Assembly: GCF_026544205.1 (NCBI RefSeq)
Contig: NZ_JALNUI010000012.1
Coordinates: 1-64,000 of the forward strand
Source: Curtobacterium sp. GC_Cur_3
GTDB taxonomy: Bacteria > Actinomycetota > Actinomycetes > Actinomycetales > Microbacteriaceae
Reading direction: 5' to 3'
Length of the DNA stretch: 64,000 nt
Shown here: piece by piece, positions 8,382 through 15,848 of the stretch
Layout of the letters: the number at the start of each line of letters is the position of its first letter
Position numbering within the stretch: the first letter of the stretch is position 1
Made by a program: the position numbers and the translations under genes
The notes under the pieces: model-generated
Database searches by the model: none
What the model saw: the letters and a program-made list of their open reading frames with translations, nothing else
Told to the model about the DNA's origin: nothing

Positions 8382-9359
8382 ATGATCTCCGACCAGCACC
8401 CCATCGACTCCGGGTTCACCGCAGCGTCCACCGCGACCGACGTCCTCGCCGGCCTCGACCTCACCGGACGACACGTGGTCGTCACCGGCGGCCACAGCCG
8501 CCTCGGACGAGCGGTCTCCCGCGCCCTCGCAGCCGCCGGGGCCTCGGTCACCGTCGCCGCGCGCGACACCGAGCGTGCCAGCGCCGCCGTCGCCGACCTG
8601 TCCGGCGTCACCGTCGAGCAGCTCGACCTCACCGACCCCGCCTCGATCGACGCCTTCGCCGGACGCTGGACCGCGACCGGGCGTCCCCTGCACGCGCTCG
8701 TGAACAACGCCGCGATGCTCTTCTCCCCCGAGCTCCGGCTCGACGGCCGCGGCAACGAGCTGTCCTTCTCGACCACGCACCTCGGGCACTTCCAGCTCAC
8801 GCGGGCACTCCTGCCGGCGCTCCGTGCCGCGGACGGCGCCCGCGTGCTCACCGTCACGTCCGGAGCCGCGCGGTTCGGGCAGATCCGCTGGGACGACCTC
8901 GCCTTCACCCGCGGGTACGACGCCGGTGCGGCCTACGGGCAGTCCAAGCGGGCGAACGTGCTGTTCACGGTGGAGCTCGACCGACGCCTCGCCGACGAGG
9001 GCATCCGGGCGTTCGCCGCACACCCGGGCGTCATCATCGGCCCCGGCCCGCACGACCCGTCGCGGCTGGCGTCCTACCGGGAGCAGGGCCTCGTCGACGC
9101 GGACGGCACGACGGTCATCGACCCCGCCGTCGGCAAGAAGACCATCGAGCAGGGTGCGGCGACCCTGGTGTTCGGCGCGGTGAGCCCGGCGCTCGACGGC
9201 ATCGGCGGCGTCTACCTGAAGGACAGCGACGTCGCCGTGCTCGACGACACCGTGCGCCCGTTGACCGCGTCGAGCATCCCGTCGGACGCGAACTCCGCGA
9301 TGCTCGACGACACCGATGCCTGGCGACTCTGGAACGTCACGGAGCAGCTGCTGGCCTGA
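8382..9359 (+). CDS. SDR-family oxidoreductase (retinol dehydrogenase-like)
   Basis: A 325-residue short-chain dehydrogenase. The Rossmann dinucleotide motif is TGGHSRLG (35-42). The family NNA motif follows (VNNAAM, about 108-112), and the catalytic residues are Ser160, Tyr185 and Lys189 (YGQSK). The long C-terminal extension (to 325) and the overall pattern resemble the retinol-dehydrogenase/WWOX-like branch, which reduces or oxidises diverse hydroxyl and carbonyl compounds with NAD(P). The substrate is unknown. Two palindromes upstream imply substrate-responsive control by a TetR-type repressor. Confidence 0.85.
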   Translation: MISDQHPIDSGFTAASTATDVLAGLDLTGRHVVVTGGHSRLGRAVSRALAAAGASVTVAARDTERASAAVADLSGVTVEQLDLTDPASIDAFAGRWTATGRPLHALVNNAAMLFSPELRLDGRGNELSFSTTHLGHFQLTRALLPALRAADGARVLTVTSGAARFGQIRWDDLAFTRGYDAGAAYGQSKRANVLFTVELDRRLADEGIRAFAAHPGVIIGPGPHDPSRLASYREQGLVDADGTTVIDPAVGKKTIEQGAATLVFGAVSPALDGIGGVYLKDSDVAVLDDTVRPLTASSIPSDANSAMLDDTDAWRLWNVTEQLLA

Positions 9360-9377
9360 GCGTGGTCGTCCGGACGA

Positions 9378-10391
9378 TCAGTCGGCCGCGCGCGCCGGCT
9401 CGACGTCGTCCGGAGTCACCGACTGCTCGTGCCGGATGCGCACGACGCTGGCGATCGTCGAGACACCCATCGCCGCGACGATGACCACGAGCGAGACCCA
9501 CGTCGGGATCTCCGGCGCCCACGCGATGTGCGCGCCGCCGTTCAGGAAGGGCAGCTCGTTGCCGTGCAGTGCGTGCAGGACGAGCTTCACGCCGATGAAG
9601 GCGAGGATGAACGCGATGCCGTACTTGAGGTAGACCAGCCGCTCCAGCAGCCCGCCGAGCAGGAAGTACAGCTGCCGCAGGCCCATCAGGGCGAAGACGT
9701 TCGCGGTGAAGACGATGAACGGGCTCTCGGTGATGCCGAAGATCGCCGGGATCGAGTCGAGGGCGAACAGCAGGTCGGTGGTGCCGATCGCGATGAGCAC
9801 GACGAGCAGGGGCGTGAAGTGCCGGACGCCGTCCTTGTGCGTGCGGAACTTCATCCCGTCGAACGTGTCCGTCAGGCGCACGCGACGGCGCAGCAGGCGG
9901 ACGATGAAGCCGTCCTTCTGGTCCGCGTCCTCGTCCTCGCCGCGGAGCTGCTGGATCGCGGTCCACACCAGCCACGCGCCGAAGATGTAGAAGATCCACG
10001 AGAAGTTCTCGATGAGCTGGGCGCCGACCAGGATGAAGATCCCGCGCAGCACGAGCGCGATGATGATGCCCAGCATGAGCACCTCTTGCTGGATCTTCTT
10101 CGGAACCGAGAACCGCGCCATGATGATGACGAACACGAACAGGTTGTCGATGCTCAGGCTGTACTCGGTCAGCCAACCCGCCAGGAACTGCCCCGCCGGC
10201 TCACCGCCCGCGAAGACCAGCATCGCGACCGCGAACACGAGCGCGAGCCCCACGTAGACGCCGACCCAGACCGCCGACTCCTTGAGCGTCGGCACGTGCG
10301 GACGCCGTGCCACGATGAGCAGGTCCGCGAGCAGGATCAGGACGAGCGCGACGATCGAGCCGACTTCGAACACGACGGGGAGTTCGGGCAT
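9378..10391 (-). CDS. TerC-family integral membrane protein
   Basis: A 337-residue membrane protein of the TerC/Alx family. About nine hydrophobic segments carry the two diagnostic acidic motifs SLSIDNLFV (Asp82) and TTDLLFALDSIPAIF (Asp206 and Asp212), which lie in the membrane and are thought to bind metal. Characterised relatives (Alx, MeeF/MeeY, TerC) export manganese or load it onto exported metalloenzymes; tellurite resistance is the historical name. The cytoplasmic loop 148-195 is charged. AAGGA lies about ten bases before the ATG. I see no yybP-ykoY-type riboswitch in the short leader. Confidence 0.88.
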   Translation of the reverse strand: MPELPVVFEVGSIVALVLILLADLLIVARRPHVPTLKESAVWVGVYVGLALVFAVAMLVFAGGEPAGQFLAGWLTEYSLSIDNLFVFVIIMARFSVPKKIQQEVLMLGIIIALVLRGIFILVGAQLIENFSWIFYIFGAWLVWTAIQQLRGEDEDADQKDGFIVRLLRRRVRLTDTFDGMKFRTHKDGVRHFTPLLVVLIAIGTTDLLFALDSIPAIFGITESPFIVFTANVFALMGLRQLYFLLGGLLERLVYLKYGIAFILAFIGVKLVLHALHGNELPFLNGGAHIAWAPEIPTWVSLVVIVAAMGVSTIASVVRIRHEQSVTPDDVEPARAAD

Positions 10392-10479
10392 TGCGTGGTG
10401 GTCCTTGCTGCTGGTGGGACTCGCTGAACAGACGTCAAGGATAGGCGACGCGGGCCGCGGCGAGCGCTCCGCGAGCCAT

Positions 10480-10521
10480 GCGCGACAAGATCACTGTCGT
10501 ACGACATCCGCGTTGTCGCGC
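10480..10521. repeat. Nested palindrome with TGTCGTACGACA core
   Basis: Outer arms GCGCGACAA (10480-10488) and TTGTCGCGC (10513-10521) enclose a perfect 12-bp palindrome TGTCGTACGACA (10495-10506). A related copy follows at 10542-10580. The pair lies in the 222 bp between the end of the SDR gene and the start of terC, both on the minus strand, so they may be operators for terC, a terminator for the SDR gene, or a small dispersed repeat. Confidence 0.7.
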
Positions 10522-10541
10522 CGCGCCCGGGCAGGACCCGC

Positions 10542-10580
10542 GCGCGACAACCTCGCTGTCGTACGACCTCGACGATGTCG
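10542..10580. repeat. Second, partly degraded copy of the nested palindrome
   Basis: GCGCGACAA (10542-10550) and TGTCGTACGAC (10557-10567) repeat the left half and core of the 10480-10521 element, 62 bp downstream. The right arm is degraded (GATGTCG, 10574-10580). Confidence 0.6.
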
Positions 10581-10613
10581 TTCCGGGTCGAGCACCTCGC
10601 CCGACCGACGACC

Positions 10614-11480
10614 TCACAACCCGAACCCGCCGTCCGTCGTGAGGACCTGCCCCACGACCCAGCTCCCGGCCGAGGTCGACAGCCACCCGATCAGCTCCGC
10701 CGGGTCCTGCGGCGCCCCCACACGACCGAACGGCGTGCTGGCGACGGAGGCGTCGAGGTCCTCGAGCGACCGGTCCGTCGACTCCGGGTCCATGTAGCCC
10801 GTGTTCACCGGCCCGGGGTTGATCGTGTTGAGCACGATCCCGAGCTCGAGCAGCTCCGCGGCGACGGTCGGCGTGACCCCGGCGAGCGCGGCCTTGCTCG
10901 TGGCGTAGGCCACCTCGCCCCGCATCGCGCCGTGGATCTGCCCGGAGGTCATCCAGAACACATGGCCCTGCGCCTCGGCGTACGGCCCGTTCCCGACGAT
11001 CCGGTCGCCCGGTCGGCTCGGTTCGTCGCGGTGCGGCGCCCGGAGCCGCGCGAACTCGGCCGTGAGCAGCAGGGTGGAGCGCGCGTTGACGTCCCAGAAG
11101 GCGTCGAGCCGCTCGGGCGTCATGTCGAGGACGCTGCCGTCGTCGCCGCTCTTCGCGTGGTTGCACACGAGGACGTCGAGTCGTCCGGTGAGCCCGACCG
11201 CCGTGGCGATGACGTCGGGGATCGCGGCGGCGTCGGACAGGTCAGCGCCGACGTCGGCGAACCGGGCGCCCTCGGTCAGGTGCTCCCGGACACCGGCGCG
11301 GACCGCGTCGAGGTCGTCCCCACCCCACGGCAGGTCCAGGTCGTGCGGTCGGTGGTGGTGGATGACGACGTCGGCGCCGAGGGACGCGAGCTTCGTGGCG
11401 ACGGCGTACCCGATGCCACGGCGTCGGGAGACTCCGGTGACGAGGGCGGTCTGGCCGTGCAGGGGCAGGGATGCGGACAT
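10614..11480 (-). CDS. SDR-family oxidoreductase
   Basis: A 288-residue short-chain dehydrogenase. The nucleotide motif is TGVSRRRGIG (15-24), a longer-than-usual glycine loop of the kind seen in enoyl-reductase-like and 3-oxoacyl-reductase-like SDRs. VCNHAKSG (106-112) stands where NNAG is usual. The catalytic residues are Ser179, Tyr192 and Lys196 (YATSK), and the C-terminus ends in the conserved TDGGF. The protein should be a cytosolic NAD(P)-dependent reductase; the substrate is unknown. GAGAGG lies 6 bases before the ATG. The insertion around residues 150-170 (charged, RDEPSRPGDR) is unusual. Confidence 0.82.
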   Translation of the reverse strand: MSASLPLHGQTALVTGVSRRRGIGYAVATKLASLGADVVIHHHRPHDLDLPWGGDDLDAVRAGVREHLTEGARFADVGADLSDAAAIPDVIATAVGLTGRLDVLVCNHAKSGDDGSVLDMTPERLDAFWDVNARSTLLLTAEFARLRAPHRDEPSRPGDRIVGNGPYAEAQGHVFWMTSGQIHGAMRGEVAYATSKAALAGVTPTVAAELLELGIVLNTINPGPVNTGYMDPESTDRSLEDLDASVASTPFGRVGAPQDPAELIGWLSTSAGSWVVGQVLTTDGGFGL

Positions 11481-11620
11481 GGTGAACCTCTCGATGGCGC
11501 CGCAGGAGGGCGCGTGGGTGGGATCGGAGACGGTTCAGCGGCACTGCATGGCCAGGACGCTACCGGGTGGGGGCGCACGCTGGCAACGCCGGTGTCGGCG
11601 AGCGCGGCGCGCACTCCACC

Positions 11621-11663
11621 GGACGGGAGGCTCCCCACCGGTCCGGCAACGAGCCTCCCGTCC
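11621..11663 (-). terminator. Hairpin after the NAD(P)HX dehydratase gene
   Basis: Arms GGACGGGAGGCTC (11621-11633) and GAGCCTCCCGTCC (11651-11663) around a 17-base loop, in the 234-bp gap between two minus-strand genes. It is a member of the shared GGGAGGCTC stem set. Confidence 0.7.
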
Positions 11664-11714
11664 GTGACGTGCGAACGCCCGCACGCGACGCGCGAGAGGC
11701 GCGAGCGGACGGCG

Positions 11715-12560
11715 TCAGGCCTGCGCGTCGCCGTCCACGACGAGGTCGCGCACGACGCCCGGGAGCGCCTCGATGAGCGTCGTCATCGTGAAGGGCCCAC
11801 CGCCGGACGCCCGCCGGGCCGCCGTTCCGTGCACCACCGCGGCTGCTGCGGCCAGGTGGGCGAGGTCCGAGGGACCGACCTCGCTGCTCCCCGCGCGGCT
11901 GGCGACGAGCGCTCCGAGCACCCCGCCGAGCACGTCACCGGCACCGGCGGCCGCGAGCCACGGCGTGGCGGACGACGCCACGAGCCGGACGGACCCGTCG
12001 GGTGTGACCACGTGCGTGTCGGCGCCCTTGAGGAGCACGACGCTGCCCGTCCGTTCGGCGGCTCGGAGCGCGGATCCCTGCGGGTCGGCCTCGACGGACT
12101 CGCGGGAGACGTCGAGCAGGGCGCCCAGCTCCCCCGCGTGCGGCGTCAGCACCGCGAGCGGACCGAGGTCGACGAGCGGGATGGCCCCGGCGTCGACGAC
12201 CACCGGGACGCCGTCGTCGGACGCGTGCGCGAACGCGGCAGCGGTCGCGGGGTCGAGCGAACCGAGCGAGGACGCGGAGATCCCGGACCCGACGAGCCAG
12301 GCCTGCACGCGGCCCACTCCGGACACGACCTCGGGTCGACGGGTCAGCACGAAGTCGGTGGCGCGGTCCGGTCCGACGTACCGGACCATGCCGACGCCGG
12401 TGTGCACGGCAGCGTCGACGCCCATCACCGCGGCACCCGGGTAGCGGTCCGAACCGGTCGCGACGCCGAGCACGCCGCGGCGGTACTTCGTCGAGTCCCC
12501 GGTCGGCGCGGTGACCCAGGCGGCGGCATCGGACACGGAGAAGGGCACGAAGTCGTTCAT
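11715..12560 (-). CDS. nnrD: ADP-dependent NAD(P)H-hydrate dehydratase
   Basis: A 281-residue protein equal to the C-terminal (CARKD) half of YjeF. It dehydrates the S-epimer of hydrated NADH or NADPH using ADP, returning damaged cofactor to use. Visible landmarks are TPHAGEL (139-145), Lys178 in VVLLKGADT and the ribokinase-type AAGAGDVLGG (204-213). No epimerase (NnrE) domain is fused, so it must be encoded elsewhere. The ATG at 12560 was chosen over a much longer open frame because it gives the right family length and lies seven bases after TAACGT, a -10 box giving a leaderless transcript. It is divergent from the HAD gene. Confidence 0.85.
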   Translation of the reverse strand: MNDFVPFSVSDAAAWVTAPTGDSTKYRRGVLGVATGSDRYPGAAVMGVDAAVHTGVGMVRYVGPDRATDFVLTRRPEVVSGVGRVQAWLVGSGISASSLGSLDPATAAAFAHASDDGVPVVVDAGAIPLVDLGPLAVLTPHAGELGALLDVSRESVEADPQGSALRAAERTGSVVLLKGADTHVVTPDGSVRLVASSATPWLAAAGAGDVLGGVLGALVASRAGSSEVGPSDLAHLAAAAAVVHGTAARRASGGGPFTMTTLIEALPGVVRDLVVDGDAQA

Positions 12561-12584
12561 CGTGCCCACGTTACGGTGGGGCGC
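12561..12584. promoter_or_regulatory. Overlapping divergent -10 boxes serving nnrD and the HAD gene
   Basis: Only 24 bp separate the two start codons. On the plus strand, TACGGT (12572-12577) ends seven bases before ATG 12585. On the minus strand, TAACGT (12573-12568) ends seven bases before ATG 12560. The two -10 boxes overlap by two bases, so both genes are probably read from one bidirectional promoter as leaderless mRNAs. Confidence 0.6.
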
Positions 12585-13223
12585 ATGAGCCTGTCCCTGC
12601 CTGGTCGTGTCGTCGTGTTCGACTACGGCGAGGTGATCAGCCGGACACCGCACGCGGCACGCCAGGCCCTGCTCGCGGCGACGGGCCTGACCGCCAACGA
12701 GCTGTTCCCCGTGTACCAGGAGCTCCGGCACGACCTGGACCGCGGCGACCTCTCGGTCCTCGACTACTGGCGCGCGATCGGCGAGCGCACGGGCCGCACG
12801 TGGTCGGTGAGCCAGGTCCACCGGTTCTGGGCGCTCGACTTCACCGGCTGGTTCGAGGTCGACCCGGAGGTGCTCGACCTGGTCGAGGAGCTGCACGACG
12901 CCGACACGCGGCTGGCGCTGCTGTCGAACGCCGGGTTCGACTTCGGCGACCCCTACCGCCGGTCCCCGATGGGCTCGCTGTTCGAGACCGTCGTGGTGAG
13001 CGCCGAGGAGCACGTGCTGAAGCCCGACGCGTCCATCTACCGCGACACCTGCGCGCGACTGGGAATCGACCCGGCGCAGATGGTGTTCGTGGACAACAGG
13101 GCCGAGAACGCCACGGGCGCGGAAGCGATCGGGGCGGTCGGCCACCACTACACCTCGCCGGCAGCGCTCCGCACCTTCCTGGAGCAGCTCGCCGACGCAC
13201 CTGACGAAGGAGCCACCGCGTGA
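12585..13223 (+). CDS. HAD-superfamily hydrolase, subfamily IA (YihX-like)
   Basis: A 212-residue HAD phosphatase. Motif I is VVFDYGEVI with nucleophile Asp13; the DxG variant matches YihX-like sugar-phosphate phosphatases rather than DxDGT. Motif II is LLSNAGFDF, the conserved lysine is in VLKPDASIY, and motif IV is VFVDNRAENATGA. An alpha-helical cap lies between motifs I and II. It should dephosphorylate a small phosphorylated metabolite in the cytosol. The stop overlaps the GTG start of the next flavoenzyme gene by GTGA, so the two are coupled. An exact sigma-R-type promoter lies inside its 3' part. Confidence 0.82.
   Translation: MSLSLPGRVVVFDYGEVISRTPHAARQALLAATGLTANELFPVYQELRHDLDRGDLSVLDYWRAIGERTGRTWSVSQVHRFWALDFTGWFEVDPEVLDLVEELHDADTRLALLSNAGFDFGDPYRRSPMGSLFETVVVSAEEHVLKPDASIYRDTCARLGIDPAQMVFVDNRAENATGAEAIGAVGHHYTSPAALRTFLEQLADAPDEGATA
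13061..13087 (+). promoter_or_regulatory. Sigma-R/H-type promoter for the old-yellow-enzyme gene
   Basis: GGGAAT (13061-13066), exactly 18 bp, then GTT (13085-13087). This is the sigma-R consensus of Streptomyces and the sigma-H consensus of mycobacteria. It lies within the HAD coding region, 133 bp before the OYE start at 13220. OYE-family enzymes act on electrophiles and are natural thiol-stress genes. The matching sigma factor is encoded at 25411-26241. Confidence 0.5.
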
Positions 13224-14302
13224 CGCACGCCCTGTTCGAGCCGATCACCATCCGCGACCTGACGGTCCGCAACCGCATCTGGGTCTCGCCGATGTGCCAG
13301 TACTCGGTGGACCGGCAGGACGGCGTCCCGACGCCGTGGCACCTCGTGCACCTCGGCGGGTTCGCCAAGGGCGGCGCGGGCGCGGTCGTGCTCGAGGCCA
13401 CGGGTGTCGTGCCCGAGGGCCGCATCACCCCGCAGGACCTCGGGCTCTGGAACGACGAGCAGCGCGACGCCTACCGTCCGATCGTCGACTTCATCCACTC
13501 GCAGGGCGCCGCCGCGGGCATCCAGCTCGCGCACGCCGGCCGCAAGGCGTCGACGTACCGCCCCTGGGACGCCACGCACGGCACAGTCCCCGCGGCCGAG
13601 GGCGGCTGGACCACGGTGGCCCCGTCGGCCGTGGCCTTCGACGGCTACGACGTCCCGCGTGAGCTCACCACCGAGGACATCCGCCTGGTCGCGCTCGGGT
13701 TCGCCGCCGCCGCGCGCCGGTCGGTCGAGGCCGGGTTCGACCTCGTCGAGCTGCACGCCGCGCACGGGTACCTCCTGCACCAGTTCCTCTCACCGCTGAG
13801 CAACCACCGCACCGACGAGTTCGGCGGGTCGCTCGAGAACCGTGCCCGTGCGCTGCTCGACGTCGTGGACGCCGTGCGCAACGAGGTCGGCGAGGGCTTC
13901 CCGGTCGTCGTCCGGTTCTCCGCCACCGACTGGACCGAGGGCGGCGTGACGCTCGAGGAGACCGTCCAGGTCGCACGCTGGGCCGCCGAGCACGGTGCCG
14001 ACCTGGCCGACGTCTCGACCGGCGGCAACGTGGCCTCGGCCCCGATCCCCGTCGGCCCCGGCTACCAGGTGCCCTTCGCCGCCGGCATCAAGCAGGGCGC
14101 CGGCATCGGCACCATCGCGGTGGGCATGATCTCCGAGGCGTTCCAGGCCGAGCAGATCGTGGCGACCGGGCAGGCCGACGTCGTGATGGTCGGACGCGAG
14201 TTCCTCCGCGACCCCTCGTTCGCGCTCCGGGCCGCGCGTGAGCTCAACGTCGAGATCGACTACGAGCCGCAGCAGTACCACCGAGCATCCGTCACGAAGT
14301 GA
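13220..14302 (+). CDS. Old-yellow-enzyme family NADH:flavin oxidoreductase (YqjM-like)
   Basis: A 360-residue FMN-dependent ene-reductase of the thermophilic-like YqjM class. The FMN-redox-tuning Cys26 and Tyr28 stand in SPMCQYS. QLAHAGRKAS (102-111) and the His179/His182 pair in HAAHGYLLHQFLSPLSN bind substrate and flavin, and the C-terminal MVGREFLRDP contacts FMN phosphate. It reduces activated C=C bonds of unsaturated aldehydes, ketones, quinones or nitro compounds at the expense of NAD(P)H. It is translationally coupled to the HAD gene (GTGA) but also has a likely private sigma-R-type promoter at 13061-13087, consistent with induction by electrophile or thiol stress. Confidence 0.9.
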   Translation: MTHALFEPITIRDLTVRNRIWVSPMCQYSVDRQDGVPTPWHLVHLGGFAKGGAGAVVLEATGVVPEGRITPQDLGLWNDEQRDAYRPIVDFIHSQGAAAGIQLAHAGRKASTYRPWDATHGTVPAAEGGWTTVAPSAVAFDGYDVPRELTTEDIRLVALGFAAAARRSVEAGFDLVELHAAHGYLLHQFLSPLSNHRTDEFGGSLENRARALLDVVDAVRNEVGEGFPVVVRFSATDWTEGGVTLEETVQVARWAAEHGADLADVSTGGNVASAPIPVGPGYQVPFAAGIKQGAGIGTIAVGMISEAFQAEQIVATGQADVVMVGREFLRDPSFALRAARELNVEIDYEPQQYHRASVTK

Positions 14303-14336
14303 GCGCTTTCTCGGCATCCGCCGACTGAGCGCCCGG

Positions 14337-14342
14337 TACGAT
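14337..14342 (+). promoter_or_regulatory. Candidate -10 box for the leader peptide and CNNM operon
   Basis: TACGAT fits the TANNNT pattern seen before many genes in this window. Its 3' end is ten bases before the GTG of the small leader frame at 14353, so the transcript would start at or just before that codon. No clear -35 box is visible. Confidence 0.4.
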
Positions 14343-14352
14343 GACACTCACT

Positions 14353-14475
14353 GTGGACGATCCTCCGAATCCTTCTTCGCCCCATCACTCATCCGGCGCT
14401 CACTCGGTGAGCTGCCCTGACTCATCGCGCGCCCGACGCGCCGTCCGCCTCGACGACCGGGGGTGGCGACGATGA
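14353..14475 (+). CDS. Putative Asp/Pro-rich leader peptide (40 aa) upstream of CNNM genes
   Basis: A 40-codon frame starts at a GTG just after a -10 box and ends with TGA overlapping the ATG of the CNNM gene (ATGA, 14472-14475). The encoded start is fMet-DDPPNPSSP, and the C-terminal half is basic. Acidic-proline runs at the start of a short leader peptide are the hallmark of MgtL-type leaders, where ribosomes fall off at low magnesium and so change expression of a downstream magnesium transporter. The downstream genes are CNNM/CorC-type transporters. An upstream in-frame ATG (14341) overlaps the -10 box and is unlikely to be transcribed. Assignment as a real peptide is inference. Confidence 0.42.
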   Translation: MDDPPNPSSPHHSSGAHSVSCPDSSRARRAVRLDDRGWRR

Positions 14476-15848
14476 GCCCCGTCGACGTCCTGATGCTCGT
14501 CGGCGGCATCCTGCTGACCCTCGGCACCGGTGTGTTCGTGGCGTCCGAGTTCTCGCTCGTGAACCTCGACCGCGCCGACGTCGAGGCCCGTCGTGACCGC
14601 GGCGAGGCCGGCCTGGCGCCGGTCATCGGCGCGCTCAAGGTCACCTCGACGCACCTGTCCAGCGCCCAGCTCGGCATCACGCTGACCACCCTGCTGACCG
14701 GGTACCTGCTCGAGCCCTCGATCGCGAAGCTCCTCGAGGCCCCGTTCCTGGCGATGGACCTCCCCGAGGGCGTCGTCGAGACGGTGGGGTCGATCGTGGC
14801 GCTCGTCATCGCGACGCTGCTCTCGATGATCCTCGGCGAGCTCGTGCCGAAGAACTTCGCCCTCGCGCTCCCCCTGCAGACCGCACGCCTGGTCGTGCCC
14901 CTGCAGATCGCGTTCACCACCGTGTTCAAGCCGGCCGTCGCCGTCCTGAACGGCACGGCGAACGCGGTGCTGCGCGCGCTCGGCATCGAGCCGCAGGAGG
15001 AGCTCTCCGGTGCCCGCAGCGCCGAGGAGCTCACCTCGCTGCTCCGTCGGTCCGCGTCCGAGGGGTCACTCGAACAGGACACCGCGACGCTCCTGCAGCG
15101 CACGCTGTCCTTCTCCGAGCTCGACGCCAGCGACGTGATGACCCCGCGCCCGCGGCTCTCCACGATCCGCGTGTCCGAGTCGGCCGAGGACGTCATCGCC
15201 CTCGCCCGCCGCACCGGCTTCAGCCGCTTCCCCGTCATCGAGGAGGACGCGGACGACGTCGTCGGCCTCGTGCACGTCAAGCAGGCCGTCGCGGTCCCGC
15301 GGGAGAAGCGCCCGGACGTGCCGGTGGGCGCGCTGATGACCGACGCCGAGCGGGTCCCCGAGACGATGCCCGGCGACACCCTGCTGACCGAGGTCCGCGG
15401 TCGCGGCTACCAGATGGTCATCGTCGTCGACGAGTACGGCGGGACCGCCGGGGTCGTCACGCTCGAGGACCTCATCGAGGAACTCGTCGGCGAGGTCTCC
15501 GACGAGCACGACCGCGCCCGCATCGACGTGGTCCGCTCCCGCAACTGGCTGACGTTCCCCGGGCTCCTCCGCCCCGACGAGCTCGAGGACCGCGCTGGCG
15601 TGAAGGTGCCGGAGGACGGCCCCTACGAGACCGTCGGCGGCTTCGTCATGTCGACGCTCGGCCGTCTGCCGATCGTCGGCGACGAGGTCCCGCTGCCGGA
15701 CGGTGTCTTCCGCGTCGAACGCCTCGACGGCCGCCGGGTGGACCGCATCCGCTGGACCCCCACCCCGGTGGACACCCCGCCGGACGGCGTGACCGTCCCC
15801 ACGACCGGCAAGGGCACGACCAAGACGAAGAAGGAGGCCACCCGATGA
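14472..15848 (+). CDS. CNNM/CorC-type transporter with CBS pair and CorC_HlyC domain
   Basis: A 458-residue protein with a DUF21/CNNM membrane domain (about 1-180, with the motif [10 protein letters not shown] and the conserved [12 protein letters not shown]), a CBS pair (about 195-320, [32 protein letters not shown]) and a C-terminal CorC_HlyC domain (about 340-425, [21 protein letters not shown]). Related proteins (CNNM, CorC, MpfA) export magnesium or sodium-coupled divalent cations; the old label hemolysin is misleading. ATG 14472 was preferred over GTG 14463 because GGGGGTGG lies just upstream. The next gene is a shorter paralogue overlapping by ATGA, so the two probably work together. 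Confidence 0.87.
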   Translation: MSPVDVLMLVGGILLTLGTGVFVASEFSLVNLDRADVEARRDRGEAGLAPVIGALKVTSTHLSSAQLGITLTTLLTGYLLEPSIAKLLEAPFLAMDLPEGVVETVGSIVALVIATLLSMILGELVPKNFALALPLQTARLVVPLQIAFTTVFKPAVAVLNGTANAVLRALGIEPQEELSGARSAEELTSLLRRSASEGSLEQDTATLLQRTLSFSELDASDVMTPRPRLSTIRVSESAEDVIALARRTGFSRFPVIEEDADDVVGLVHVKQAVAVPREKRPDVPVGALMTDAERVPETMPGDTLLTEVRGRGYQMVIVVDEYGGTAGVVTLEDLIEELVGEVSDEHDRARIDVVRSRNWLTFPGLLRPDELEDRAGVKVPEDGPYETVGGFVMSTLGRLPIVGDEVPLPDGVFRVERLDGRRVDRIRWTPTPVDTPPDGVTVPTTGKGTTKTKKEATR

